The notes under the pieces are model-generated. The model saw nothing but the letters and a program-made list of their open reading frames with translations, made no database searches and was not told the DNA's origin. A stretch of DNA of 35,888 bases from contig JAQULO010000014.1 of NCBI GenBank assembly GCA_028718565.1, positions 1-35,888 on the forward strand, written 5' to 3'. Position 1 is the stretch's first letter. Each line of letters opens with the position of its first letter. Both the position numbers and the translations under genes were made by a program. The DNA comes from Syntrophales bacterium (GTDB lineage Bacteria; Desulfobacterota; Syntrophia; Syntrophales; UBA2210). Below are positions 24,931 to 33,893 of this stretch, piece after piece.

Positions 24931-25338
24931 ATGGATTCGTTGGGCGTGGTCCCCTCCCTCTTGAAAATACTATCGGCCCTTGCCGTTACCCTCGGGATAA
25001 TGCTTGTGGTGGTGTATCTGGTGAAGAAAATCATGAAGAGGGCGAGGCCTGAAATAGATGACGGAGAGTTGATAAAGATCCTGTCCGTAAAGTATCTGAG
25101 CCCCAAAAACAGTATTATGCTGGTTGATATCGCGGGGAATACGGTGGCACTGGGGGTTTCAAATAACGGAGTATCGTTCTTGACACGGATCATGGATTCG
25201 GGGTCGCTTGAGAGGATCGAGGATATGAATAAATCAAGAGGAGGGAAAATGCCCCTTTCGGACTATCTGGTATCTTCGAGTGTGAAGCTGCATGCCCTCC
25301 TTGGCCTCCGGGGAAAGAATGGGGCCCGTGATGCTTAA
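24931..25338 (+). CDS. fliO: Flagellar biosynthesis protein FliO (track start 24859)
   Basis: Single N-terminal TM, IDDGELIKILSVKYLSPKNSIMLVDIAGNTVALGVSNNGVSFL; between fliN and fliP. Confidence 0.88.
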   Translation: MDSLGVVPSLLKILSALAVTLGIMLVVVYLVKKIMKRARPEIDDGELIKILSVKYLSPKNSIMLVDIAGNTVALGVSNNGVSFLTRIMDSGSLERIEDMNKSRGGKMPLSDYLVSSSVKLHALLGLRGKNGARDA

Positions 25339-26110
25339 ACGGCTGTGGAACAGGCGGAAGCTTTGTGCGTGCCTGCTGATTGTCCTTGGGATGGTGTTCC
25401 TCCTGTCAAGCCCCCTGTGGGGAAAGCCGTTTACAGTTCCCACGGTAAGCCTCAGCGTAGGGGACGGCACGGATGACCCGGGCAATGTCGCAATAGTCAT
25501 ACAGCTGTTGTTCATCCTTACCGTCCTGTCCCTTGCCCCCGCCATACTGGTCATGCTGACCTCATTCACGCGGATTGTGGTCGTGCTTTCTCTCCTCAGG
25601 CACGCTCTGGGCACCCAGCAGATTCCCTCGAATCAGATTATCGTAGGGTTATCCCTCTTTTTGACCTTTTTCATTATGACCCCTGTCTGGGAAAAGGTCA
25701 ACACCCAGGCTCTACAGCCGTATGTGAATGAAGAGATATCGGCTGAAAGTGCCCTGGCGGTGACGTCGGGGGCACTCAAAGGGTTTATGATGAAGCAGGT
25801 ACGGCAGAAAGATCTTGCGTTGTTTGTTAAGATTTCAGGGAATGAGAAACCCGATACGGCGGACAATATAACCTTGCCGGTCTTGATCCCCGCTTTTGTG
25901 ATCAGCGAATTGAAGACCGCCTTTCAGATAGGGTTTATGATTTATCTTCCGTTTCTCGTCTTGGATATGGTTGTTGCCAGCGTACTTCTGTCGATGGGGA
26001 TGATGATGCTTCCTCCCATCATGATAAGTCTGCCATTCAAACTGTTGCTCTTTGTTCTTGTTGACGGGTGGTATCTGATAGTCGGGTCACTGGTCCAGAG
26101 TTTTTCCTAA
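25319..26110 (+). CDS. fliP: Flagellar type III export protein FliP (exact start uncertain: 25319-25331)
   Basis: LAPAILVMLTSFTRIVVVLSLLRHALGTQQIPSNQIIVGLSLFLTFF. Confidence 0.97.
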   Translation: MGPVMLKRLWNRRKLCACLLIVLGMVFLLSSPLWGKPFTVPTVSLSVGDGTDDPGNVAIVIQLLFILTVLSLAPAILVMLTSFTRIVVVLSLLRHALGTQQIPSNQIIVGLSLFLTFFIMTPVWEKVNTQALQPYVNEEISAESALAVTSGALKGFMMKQVRQKDLALFVKISGNEKPDTADNITLPVLIPAFVISELKTAFQIGFMIYLPFLVLDMVVASVLLSMGMMMLPPIMISLPFKLLLFVLVDGWYLIVGSLVQSFS

Positions 26111-26127
26111 TGAAAGGAGTGAGGGGT

Positions 26128-26397
26128 ATGAGCACCGATCTGGTTATTGGTATGGCGAGTGAGGCCGTGAAATTGATTTTACTGCTTTCGGCTCCCATGC
26201 TTATTGTGGGCCTTGTCGTCGGGCTTGTCATCAGCATCTTTCAGGCCGTCACGCAAATACAGGAAATGACGTTGACCTTTGTTCCCAAGATAATTGCCGT
26301 CCTGCTTACGCTGATTATTGCGCTTCCGTGGATGCTGAATCTTATGGTCACGTATACGCACAACCTGTTTTCCTCGATACCGATGCACATACGATAG
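26128..26397 (+). CDS. fliQ: Flagellar type III export protein FliQ
   Basis: MSTDLVIGMASEAVKLILLLSAPMLIVGLVVGLVISIFQAVTQIQEMTLTFVPKI; AGGAG RBS before ATG 26128. Confidence 0.97.
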   Translation: MSTDLVIGMASEAVKLILLLSAPMLIVGLVVGLVISIFQAVTQIQEMTLTFVPKIIAVLLTLIIALPWMLNLMVTYTHNLFSSIPMHIR

Positions 26398-26427
26398 CCG
26401 TCAGAGGCGCTTTTCTGGGTGGTTTAG

Positions 26428-27198
26428 ATGAACATACCGCAGATAACGGCGCAGCAGGTAGAAGCGTTTATCCTTATTCTGTTGCGCGTCAGTGCTGTGA
26501 TAGCGATGATTCCGGTCCTGGGAAACGCGACCACCCCCGTACGGGTGAAGGGGGGGCTGTCACTGATGATAGCGTTTCTTCTTTTTCCCGTTGTCGGGAT
26601 GCAGGTTCCCCCTCTTGATCTCCTCCCCATGATATGGAGAATGGCGGGGGAGGTCATGATAGGAGTCCTTATCGGGTTCATGGGAAGGATGATCCTTTCC
26701 GCGCTTCAACTGTCGGGGCAGTTGATCGGTTTTCAGATGGGCTTTGCTATCGTGAACGTGGTTGACCCTGTGACCAGCACGCAGGTTTCGATAACCGCGC
26801 AGTTTCAATACATCGTTGCGATGCTTGTGTTTCTTGCCGTCGATGGTCACCACATATTCCTGTACGCCATTGCGGAGAGCTATGCGATCATCCCTCCGCT
26901 CGACTTTACCTTTTCGAGTGATCTCGCGAGGTTTGTTATCGAATTTTCACGGGGCATCTTTGTTGTTGCAGTCAAGGTAGGCGCCCCCGTTATCGCCGTG
27001 TTATTGATGACCACTGTGGGGGTGGGGATTGTTGCCCGAACCGTTCCGCAGATCAATGTGTTTATCGTAGGGTTTCCCTTACAGATAGCCATGGGGCTGA
27101 TCTGCATAGGCATTACCCTCCCCCTTTTCGTGAAAATGGTGGGAAACATCTTCCTAGGCTTTGAAAAGGAACTGAGCGTGCTCCTGCATCTGATGTAG
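26428..27198 (+). CDS. fliR: Flagellar type III export protein FliR
   Basis: VEAFILILLRVSAVIAMIPVLGN; polytopic; after fliQ. Confidence 0.96.
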   Translation: MNIPQITAQQVEAFILILLRVSAVIAMIPVLGNATTPVRVKGGLSLMIAFLLFPVVGMQVPPLDLLPMIWRMAGEVMIGVLIGFMGRMILSALQLSGQLIGFQMGFAIVNVVDPVTSTQVSITAQFQYIVAMLVFLAVDGHHIFLYAIAESYAIIPPLDFTFSSDLARFVIEFSRGIFVVAVKVGAPVIAVLLMTTVGVGIVARTVPQINVFIVGFPLQIAMGLICIGITLPLFVKMVGNIFLGFEKELSVLLHLM

Positions 27199-27234
27199 GG
27201 GGATGCGCACAACAGACTTCCGGCGTATGGTTTT

Positions 27235-27250
27235 TTGACGCAGCCGTCAA
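27235..27250. repeat. Inverted repeat TTGACG-CAGC-CGTCAA in the fliR-flhB gap
   Basis: 6-bp perfect arms, 4-nt loop. Confidence 0.6.
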
Positions 27251-27272
27251 TACATGGTCACCGATTATACAT

Positions 27273-28349
27273 ATGGCAGATCAAAACAAGGACCAGGAAA
27301 AAACCGAACAGGCAACTCCCAAACGAAGGGAGGAAGCGCGCAAGAAGGGACAGGTCGCAAAGAGCCAGGAGGTTGCCTCCGTGGTGGTTTTGATGTCCGG
27401 GCTGGTCTTCTTTTATTTTGCGTCCACCGGCATGGTCGACGGTTTGATGAGGCTTATGAGGTGGTTGTTTTCGCAATCCGGTCAGTTTGATATTGATTCC
27501 GGCAGCATTCAGCTCCTTGCCTCTGTCGTAGTCACCAAGGTGTTTTATGTATTCTTTCCCCTCTTTCTGGTCGTGCTGTCCGTGGCCCTTGTTGCCAACT
27601 ATCTACAGGTGGGGTTTGTTGTTTCCGGCGCACCGATAACACCGAAATTTTCAAAGATCAGCCCTATCAAAGGGTTCCAAAGGCTTTTTTCCATGAGATC
27701 TTTTGTGGATCTTATGAAAAACCTGCTCAAGATATCGATTATCGCCTTTGTTGTGTATATCACCATCAAGGGAGAGTTGGAGTCAATCTTTCCCCTGATG
27801 GATCAGAATGCGGGAGGAATACTCCTGTACATCGGCAGGGTTTCGCTGAAGATTATATTCAGGGCATGTCTGGCCCTTATCATTATTGCGGTCCTGGATT
27901 ATGCGTATCAGAAATGGGAGTTCGAAAAGAATCTGAAGATGTCAAAGCAGGAAGTAAAGGACGAAAACAAACAGTCGGAGGGTGATCCCCTCATCAAAGC
28001 GAGGGTGAGACGCCTCCAGAGAGCGATGGCCAGAAGTCGGATGATGGCAAACGTTCCCAAAGCGGATGTGGTCATAACCAACCCCACCCATCTCGCCGTT
28101 GCACTTCGGTATGAACAGACAAAGATGTCCGCCCCGAAGGTTATAGCCAAGGGAAGGGGCCTGGTTGCCGAAAAGATAAAGGAAATTGCCATGGCAAATG
28201 GAATAACCATTGTTGAGAACAAACCTCTGGCACGGGTATTGTATAAGGCAGTTGGTGTTGAACAGGTGATCCCTGAAAACCTGTACCGGGCGGTTGCTGA
28301 AGTGTTGGCGTATGTTTACAATCTAAAAGCGAAGAAGGGTCATGGATAA
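27273..28349 (+). CDS. flhB: Flagellar type III export switch protein FlhB
   Basis: EKTEQATPKRREEARKKGQVAKSQEV; autocleavage motif NPTH in VVITNPTHLAVALRYE. Confidence 0.98.
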   Translation: MADQNKDQEKTEQATPKRREEARKKGQVAKSQEVASVVVLMSGLVFFYFASTGMVDGLMRLMRWLFSQSGQFDIDSGSIQLLASVVVTKVFYVFFPLFLVVLSVALVANYLQVGFVVSGAPITPKFSKISPIKGFQRLFSMRSFVDLMKNLLKISIIAFVVYITIKGELESIFPLMDQNAGGILLYIGRVSLKIIFRACLALIIIAVLDYAYQKWEFEKNLKMSKQEVKDENKQSEGDPLIKARVRRLQRAMARSRMMANVPKADVVITNPTHLAVALRYEQTKMSAPKVIAKGRGLVAEKIKEIAMANGITIVENKPLARVLYKAVGVEQVIPENLYRAVAEVLAYVYNLKAKKGHG

Positions 28350-30438
28350 AACAAGCAAAGCAAGTTCCCATGCTTCGAGTGGGGCGGCCGGGTTGTCAAA
28401 CGGCGCCACCGTGATGGCGATCGGGATAGTGGGAATCCTTCTGATTATGATGATTCCCCTGAAGCCCTTTATCCTCGATATGCTCCTTTCGGTCAATATC
28501 ACCTTTTCCCTGATCATACTGCTGGTTGCCGTATATGTGCTCAGGCCGCTAGACTTTTCGGTATTTCCTTCCATTCTCCTTATCGCAACGCTGCTGAGGC
28601 TTTCCCTGAATGTGGCCTCCACACGCTTGATACTCCTCCATGGGAATGAGGGACCCTCGGCAGCGGGGAATGTCATAGGGGCCTTCGGAAGCTTTGTAGT
28701 GGGCGGCAACTTTGTGGTCGGCCTTATCGTCTTTCTGGTGCTGGTGCTGATTAATTTTATAGTCATCACCAAGGGGGCAACGAGGGTAGCGGAAGTGGCC
28801 GCACGGTTTACCCTGGATGCCATGCCGGGTAAGCAGATGAGTATCGACGCCGATCTCAATGCCGGTCTGATTAACGATGCGGAAGCAAGAAAACGGCGGA
28901 GTGATATTGAAAAAGAAGCAAATTTTTACGGAGCGATGGACGGTGCGAGTAAGTTTGTCAGGGGGGACGCGATAGCGGGTATCGTTATTACCCTGATCAA
29001 TATCCTGGGGGGGCTGATCGTGGGCGTCCTGCAGCAGGGTATGCCTATGGCGGACGCCGCGCACACCTACACCCTCCTGACGGTCGGGGATGGTTTGGTC
29101 ACTCAGATTCCGGCCCTGATTGTGTCAACCGGCGCCGGTTTGCTGGTGACCAGGTCAACCGCTTCGTACGACCTTGGCCAGGAATTTAAAGAACAAATCT
29201 TCTTGCAGCCGAAGGTGATTTCGACCGTCTCTGTCATGCTGGTGATATTCGCTCTGGTTCCCGGCATGCCCAAGACGCCCTTCTTTATTCTGGCGTTCCT
29301 GATGGCCTTTCTCGCGTACAACTTGTCTCATTTGGTTCCTGAGGATAGGATGGTGGAAGAAGGTCCCTCCCTCCGGGATGCGGAACCGGGGCCCGTGGAA
29401 TCCCTTCTTCCCCTTGATCCACTCGAACTTGAGGTGGGGTACGGTTTGATATCGCTCGTTGACACCGATCAGGGGGGAGAACTCCTTCAGAGGATCAAGG
29501 CCTTGAGGCGACAGATGGCCACTGAAATGGGATTCATCATGCCGGTTGTGCATATAAGGGATAATCTCCAACTGAAACCCAACGAATACGTATTCAAGCT
29601 GAAGGGGATTAATATAGCCGGCGGAGAGCTGATGATCGGCAGGCATCTCGCGATAACGTCAGGCGATAGGAGTATCAAGATACGGGGTATAGAAACAAAG
29701 GAACCGGCGTTCGGCCTCCCCGCTTTCTGGGTTGAAAAGGGCGAAAAGGAAAAGCTACAGGCCAAAGGGCTGGTGGTGGTTGATCCCGCCACGGTTGTCA
29801 CCACTCATTTGACGGAGATTGCAAAAACCTACGCGGACGAACTGCTCGGCAGGCAAGATGTCCAATCACTTCTGGATAATCTTTCACTCAGCCATTCCAC
29901 CATCGTCAGGGAACTTGTTCCAAATGTGATACCCCTTGGAACCCTCCAAAAGGTATTACAGCGCCTTCTTAAAGAGAAGGTCCCCATCCGGGATCTTTTG
30001 ACGATACTGGAGACACTGGCGGATTACGTTCCCGTGACAAAGAACGTAGAGGTGTTGACCGGGTATGTGAGGCAGTCCCTGTCCAGAACGATAACAAGTC
30101 AGTACCTGGACGGAGAGGGGAATATGACGGTCGTTATGGTTTCTCCCGATGTTGAGGACGGTATCAACAAATCTGTCCAGCGCACGGAGAATGAGTCCTT
30201 TATTGCCGCAGACCCCAATTTTATACAAAAGATGGTTATAGGTTTTCAGGAGTTTGTCAAGATCTTCGCTGACAGGGGGCTGCAACCGGTGATTCTGTGT
30301 TCTCCTAATACGCGGGTATATATGAGGAGAATTCTGGAGCGGTTTTTCCCGCATGTCGCGGTACTTTCCCATAACGAGATTACTCACGACATTACGATAA
30401 AATCACTGGGTATGCTGAGGGTTGAACATGCAGATTAA
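28342..30438 (+). CDS. flhA: Flagellar type III export protein FlhA
   Basis: LRLSLNVASTRLILL, VITKGATRVAEVAARFTLDAMPGKQMSIDADLNAG. Confidence 0.98.
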   Translation: MDKTSKASSHASSGAAGLSNGATVMAIGIVGILLIMMIPLKPFILDMLLSVNITFSLIILLVAVYVLRPLDFSVFPSILLIATLLRLSLNVASTRLILLHGNEGPSAAGNVIGAFGSFVVGGNFVVGLIVFLVLVLINFIVITKGATRVAEVAARFTLDAMPGKQMSIDADLNAGLINDAEARKRRSDIEKEANFYGAMDGASKFVRGDAIAGIVITLINILGGLIVGVLQQGMPMADAAHTYTLLTVGDGLVTQIPALIVSTGAGLLVTRSTASYDLGQEFKEQIFLQPKVISTVSVMLVIFALVPGMPKTPFFILAFLMAFLAYNLSHLVPEDRMVEEGPSLRDAEPGPVESLLPLDPLELEVGYGLISLVDTDQGGELLQRIKALRRQMATEMGFIMPVVHIRDNLQLKPNEYVFKLKGINIAGGELMIGRHLAITSGDRSIKIRGIETKEPAFGLPAFWVEKGEKEKLQAKGLVVVDPATVVTTHLTEIAKTYADELLGRQDVQSLLDNLSLSHSTIVRELVPNVIPLGTLQKVLQRLLKEKVPIRDLLTILETLADYVPVTKNVEVLTGYVRQSLSRTITSQYLDGEGNMTVVMVSPDVEDGINKSVQRTENESFIAADPNFIQKMVIGFQEFVKIFADRGLQPVILCSPNTRVYMRRILERFFPHVAVLSHNEITHDITIKSLGMLRVEHAD

Positions 30439-31537
30439 ACGGTATGAAGTGGCCAGCATAAGCCAGGCAATGGCAAAGATACGGGACGATCTTGGACCTG
30501 ATGCGATAGTCCTCTCCTCCACGAGACTTGAGGGGGGCTGCGGCATCGAGGTGGTGGCTGCCAGGGATGATGTTGGTGATGCCGTCCCCCGTCAAGGGAG
30601 GATCGGTTCTCCGGATATCTTCTCTATGTTTGTGTCGGAGTTGGACCAGTTAAAGGCCCTTATCAGCAATAGGGATATATCTGCACAGCTGAAAGAAGTC
30701 AGAGAGGCCATGGATACCGTTTCCGATATCCTCGGAATTGGGGGCACACGGGGTGTTTCTCCAGCCCTCTCAAGGGTGTATCGCAGGCTTGTCTCGAACG
30801 GCATATCGAAACAGCGGGCCGCCGGTCTGGTGAAAGAGGCGAAGAAACGCCTACCGGAACAGCCGGGTGATTACGACAGCGCTCTCACGGTTGTCCGGGA
30901 CATTATCAGTCAGTCAATAGCCCCTTCGTACCGAAAACCCGGGAAGAAGAGAATAGTCGCATTTGTCGGTCCCGCCGGCTCGGGAAAGACGACAACCCTT
31001 GCAAAACTTGCGGCGGGGTACCGGTTCGAAGAGGGCCTCAATGTCGGTATTGTAACCATGGATACGTACAAGGTAGGTGCTGTGGCTCAGTTGAGAAAGT
31101 ATTCGGACATCCTCGATATCCCTATTGAGATCGCCCCCGGCCTGACGGATCTGCGCAGGGTCATGAAAAAATTCTCCGACAGGGATATGGTGCTCATCGA
31201 TACGCCCGGGAAAAGCCGCAGGGATGGCGAGCATCTGCTGAGATTGAAAGAATCCCTCGCTGCAGAATTTCCCATCGAAACCAATCTTGTTTTAAGCACG
31301 ACGGCCAGTCAGGAGTATCTGATCGATACGGCGCAGAGATTTGGCGTGACGGGATATGACAGTATTATCTTTACAAAATTAGATGAGTCTGACAGCTTCG
31401 GCTCTATCTATAATGTGATCGATCAAGCGTCAAAACCGGTATCCTATGTGACGGATGGACAGAATGTTCCTCGGGATATCAGCAGGATAACCCCCGAGAA
31501 GCTGGCTGAGATGGTAGTAGACGGACTTGTGCAATAG
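30428..31537 (+). CDS. flhF: Flagellar SRP-like GTPase FlhF
   Basis: MQIKRYEVASISQAMAKIRDDLGPDAIVLSSTRLE; GPAGSGKTTTLAKLAA; MDTYKVGAVAQL; FTKLDES. Confidence 0.95.
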   Translation: MQIKRYEVASISQAMAKIRDDLGPDAIVLSSTRLEGGCGIEVVAARDDVGDAVPRQGRIGSPDIFSMFVSELDQLKALISNRDISAQLKEVREAMDTVSDILGIGGTRGVSPALSRVYRRLVSNGISKQRAAGLVKEAKKRLPEQPGDYDSALTVVRDIISQSIAPSYRKPGKKRIVAFVGPAGSGKTTTLAKLAAGYRFEEGLNVGIVTMDTYKVGAVAQLRKYSDILDIPIEIAPGLTDLRRVMKKFSDRDMVLIDTPGKSRRDGEHLLRLKESLAAEFPIETNLVLSTTASQEYLIDTAQRFGVTGYDSIIFTKLDESDSFGSIYNVIDQASKPVSYVTDGQNVPRDISRITPEKLAEMVVDGLVQ

Positions 31538-31614
31538 CCGCCTCGTGAAACGTTTGGAAGAACCTTTCGGGTTTCATGGTTGCGTAACCGGGTCCATACC
31601 ATAGAGGTTGTAAG

Positions 31615-32496
31615 GTGGAGCAAGCTGTGGTGCCAAGAGAAATCAAGAAGGCAGATAAACGACCGGTGAAGAACGGCGGGAAGCGGAACCGTGCAGTCAG
31701 GGTTATTTCCATTACCAGCGGGAAGGGGGGAGTTGGTAAGACAAACATAGCGGCAAATATGTCGTATATACTGTCAAAAATGGGGAAAAAGGTGTTGCTG
31801 GTCGATGCGGATGCGGGCCTGGCCAATGTGGATGTGGTTCTGGGCATTACATCGGAGTACAACCTGCACCACGTACTCAACGGAGAGAAGCGGTTGCCTG
31901 ATGTTATCGTTGAGGGCCCGGGGGGATTCAAGATACTGCCGGCGGCTTCCGGTATTCAGTCAATGGCCGAACTCTCCAAGGGGCAGAAACTGACACTGCT
32001 GGAAGAGCTGAATGATCTCGATGAAGATTTGGATTTCGTGCTTATTGATACAGCTGCGGGGATAGCTGGAAATGTTATGTATTTTAATATGGCTGCCAAA
32101 GAGATTATCGTGGTTGTCACCCCCGATCCTACGTCTCTGACCGATGCCTACGCCTTGATCAAGGTGATGTATCAGAATTATGCCGTAAAACGGTTTATGA
32201 TACTTGCCAATATGGTTGAAGGCTCTCAGGAAGCAGAAAAAATTTATATAAGATTAAGCAACGCGGCAGACCATTTTCTGAATATTTCTGTCGATTATCT
32301 GGGACATATATGCAGCGATCGTAAAGTCCGGGCGGCCGTCAGAAAGCAGAGCCTGCTGGTGGAAATGTACCCTGATTCCAAGGCAAGCGAAGGCCTTTTT
32401 GAGGTTACGCAGGGACTGTATCAGAGACATCCGGAAGACGCCGCATCCGGAACCATACGATTCTTTGGCGGGGCTACTGTTGACAACAACGATTAA
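31615..32496 (+). CDS. flhG: Flagellar number/placement ATPase FlhG (MinD-like)
   Basis: ITSGKGGVGKTNIAANMSYILSKMGKKVLLVDADAGLANVDVVLGI; between flhF and fliA. Confidence 0.95.
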   Translation: MEQAVVPREIKKADKRPVKNGGKRNRAVRVISITSGKGGVGKTNIAANMSYILSKMGKKVLLVDADAGLANVDVVLGITSEYNLHHVLNGEKRLPDVIVEGPGGFKILPAASGIQSMAELSKGQKLTLLEELNDLDEDLDFVLIDTAAGIAGNVMYFNMAAKEIIVVVTPDPTSLTDAYALIKVMYQNYAVKRFMILANMVEGSQEAEKIYIRLSNAADHFLNISVDYLGHICSDRKVRAAVRKQSLLVEMYPDSKASEGLFEVTQGLYQRHPEDAASGTIRFFGGATVDNND

Positions 32497-33208
32497 CAAG
32501 ATCGAACGAGATAAACGCATCATGCAGTACGCGCCTCTCGTCAAGAATATTGTCGAGAGAATCGCAATGAGATTGCCTGTGGATGTGAGCAGGGACGATC
32601 TGATTAATGTTGGTATCATAGGGCTGATAGACGCCCTCGAAAAGTTTAATGAGGAGAGGAATGTACGATTTGAAACCTATGCCAAATTCAGGATTCGGGG
32701 AGCGATACTCGATGAATTGAGATCAAGAGACAAGATGCCCCGGTCGGCCAGGAACAAGAGCGCACGCCTGGAAGAGGCATTTAATGTGCTGCGTGAGAGA
32801 CTAGGCGTACCTCCGACGGGTGAGGATGTGGCTGATTACCTCGGAATATCCCTGGACGAATATTACCGGCTTCTGGATGATGCAAAAGCCGTATCAGTGT
32901 TGAGTAGTGACGACCTTCCGGAGGATTACTGTGAAGGACATGCGGAGAGTGATCTGCTGGAAAAAATAGACAAGTACAATCCGTTCCTTCTCCTTGAGGA
33001 TCTTGAACTCAAGCGGTTGTTGACAGACACCATACAGTCACTCCCCAGAAGCGAGAGGCTAGTCCTATCTCTCTACTATTACGAGGAGTTGACACTAAAG
33101 GAAATAGGGGCGATCATGGATTTGACTGAGTCAAGGGTATGCCAGATACACTCACAGTCGATCATTAGATTGAGGGGCAGGTTGCAGGAATTGAAGCCCT
33201 CAACGTAG
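32480..33208 (+). CDS. fliA: Flagellar sigma factor sigma-28 FliA (TTG start inferred; track start 32399)
   Basis: MQYAPLVKNIVERIAMRLPVDVSRDDLINVGIIGLIDALEKF; RFETYAKFRIRGAILDELRSRD; LTLKEIGAIMDLTESRVCQIHSQSI. Confidence 0.96.
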   Translation: MTTTINKIERDKRIMQYAPLVKNIVERIAMRLPVDVSRDDLINVGIIGLIDALEKFNEERNVRFETYAKFRIRGAILDELRSRDKMPRSARNKSARLEEAFNVLRERLGVPPTGEDVADYLGISLDEYYRLLDDAKAVSVLSSDDLPEDYCEGHAESDLLEKIDKYNPFLLLEDLELKRLLTDTIQSLPRSERLVLSLYYYEELTLKEIGAIMDLTESRVCQIHSQSIIRLRGRLQELKPST

Positions 33209-33241
33209 CGGGGTGTGGGGCATGATAGGAGGTGCAATCTC

Positions 33242-33742
33242 TTGAGGAGTCTCAACAAAAGTGTGCGTGCCGTGGGCTGGAGTTCTGTCGCGATGATGTG
33301 TATTGCGGCGGGATGCCTGTTCCCGGCATTGACGGTGCAATATTCATGGTCTGCCCCCCCTGAATCCCGGGGGGTAGAAGATAAAAGATCGGCCTCCGAG
33401 CTCGGATATTCCGTTATAACAGAAGAGCGGAAGGCACGCGATACAGCAGAGGGGGATGTCACCGGATGCAGGTTTTTGTATTTCAAAGGTTTTGTCGTGT
33501 GCCCGGAGAAGTGCAACGACAAGATACTTGTGTGTGACATGGTCTTGGAATTATGTCATGATACGAGCCCTACTAAAGACAGTGCCGACCTGCGGAAGGC
33601 CATATACGACATATGCCTTAAAATATCGAATATTCCCGAGGCCCGCCGGTTCTTGAAGATGGAGATAAAAACATGCCTGAATGAGCTTATGGGGGGGGAT
33701 ATCATACAACAGGTATACTTTACTAAATTTGTTCTATTATGA
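33242..33742 (+). CDS. Divergent Cys-rich FliL-like protein (FliL2), TTG start
   Basis: N-terminal hydrophobic segment; C-terminus DIIQQVYFTKFVLL parallels FliL GQVQMVYFTEFIVQ; AGGAGGTG RBS 7 nt before TTG 33242. Confidence 0.65.
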   Translation: MRSLNKSVRAVGWSSVAMMCIAAGCLFPALTVQYSWSAPPESRGVEDKRSASELGYSVITEERKARDTAEGDVTGCRFLYFKGFVVCPEKCNDKILVCDMVLELCHDTSPTKDSADLRKAIYDICLKISNIPEARRFLKMEIKTCLNELMGGDIIQQVYFTKFVLL

Positions 33743-33893
33743 ACGGCCTGCCCGGTTTTACGATTCCACGGCAGTGACTGGCGGCGGGCAGGATGAAAAC
33801 GCAGTAACACACGTGTTTTTTGAAAATCACATTGTTACGAGGATCTTTACAGCAATCGTATTGCACTATACCTGAGACAGGAGGGACAATGTC

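Noticed and set aside
27235-27250. TTGACG-CAGC-CGTCAA as a FleQ-type box or terminator
   Set aside because: Listed as a repeat only; spacer differs from the 4085 element, there is no T-run, and no sigma-54 promoter follows.
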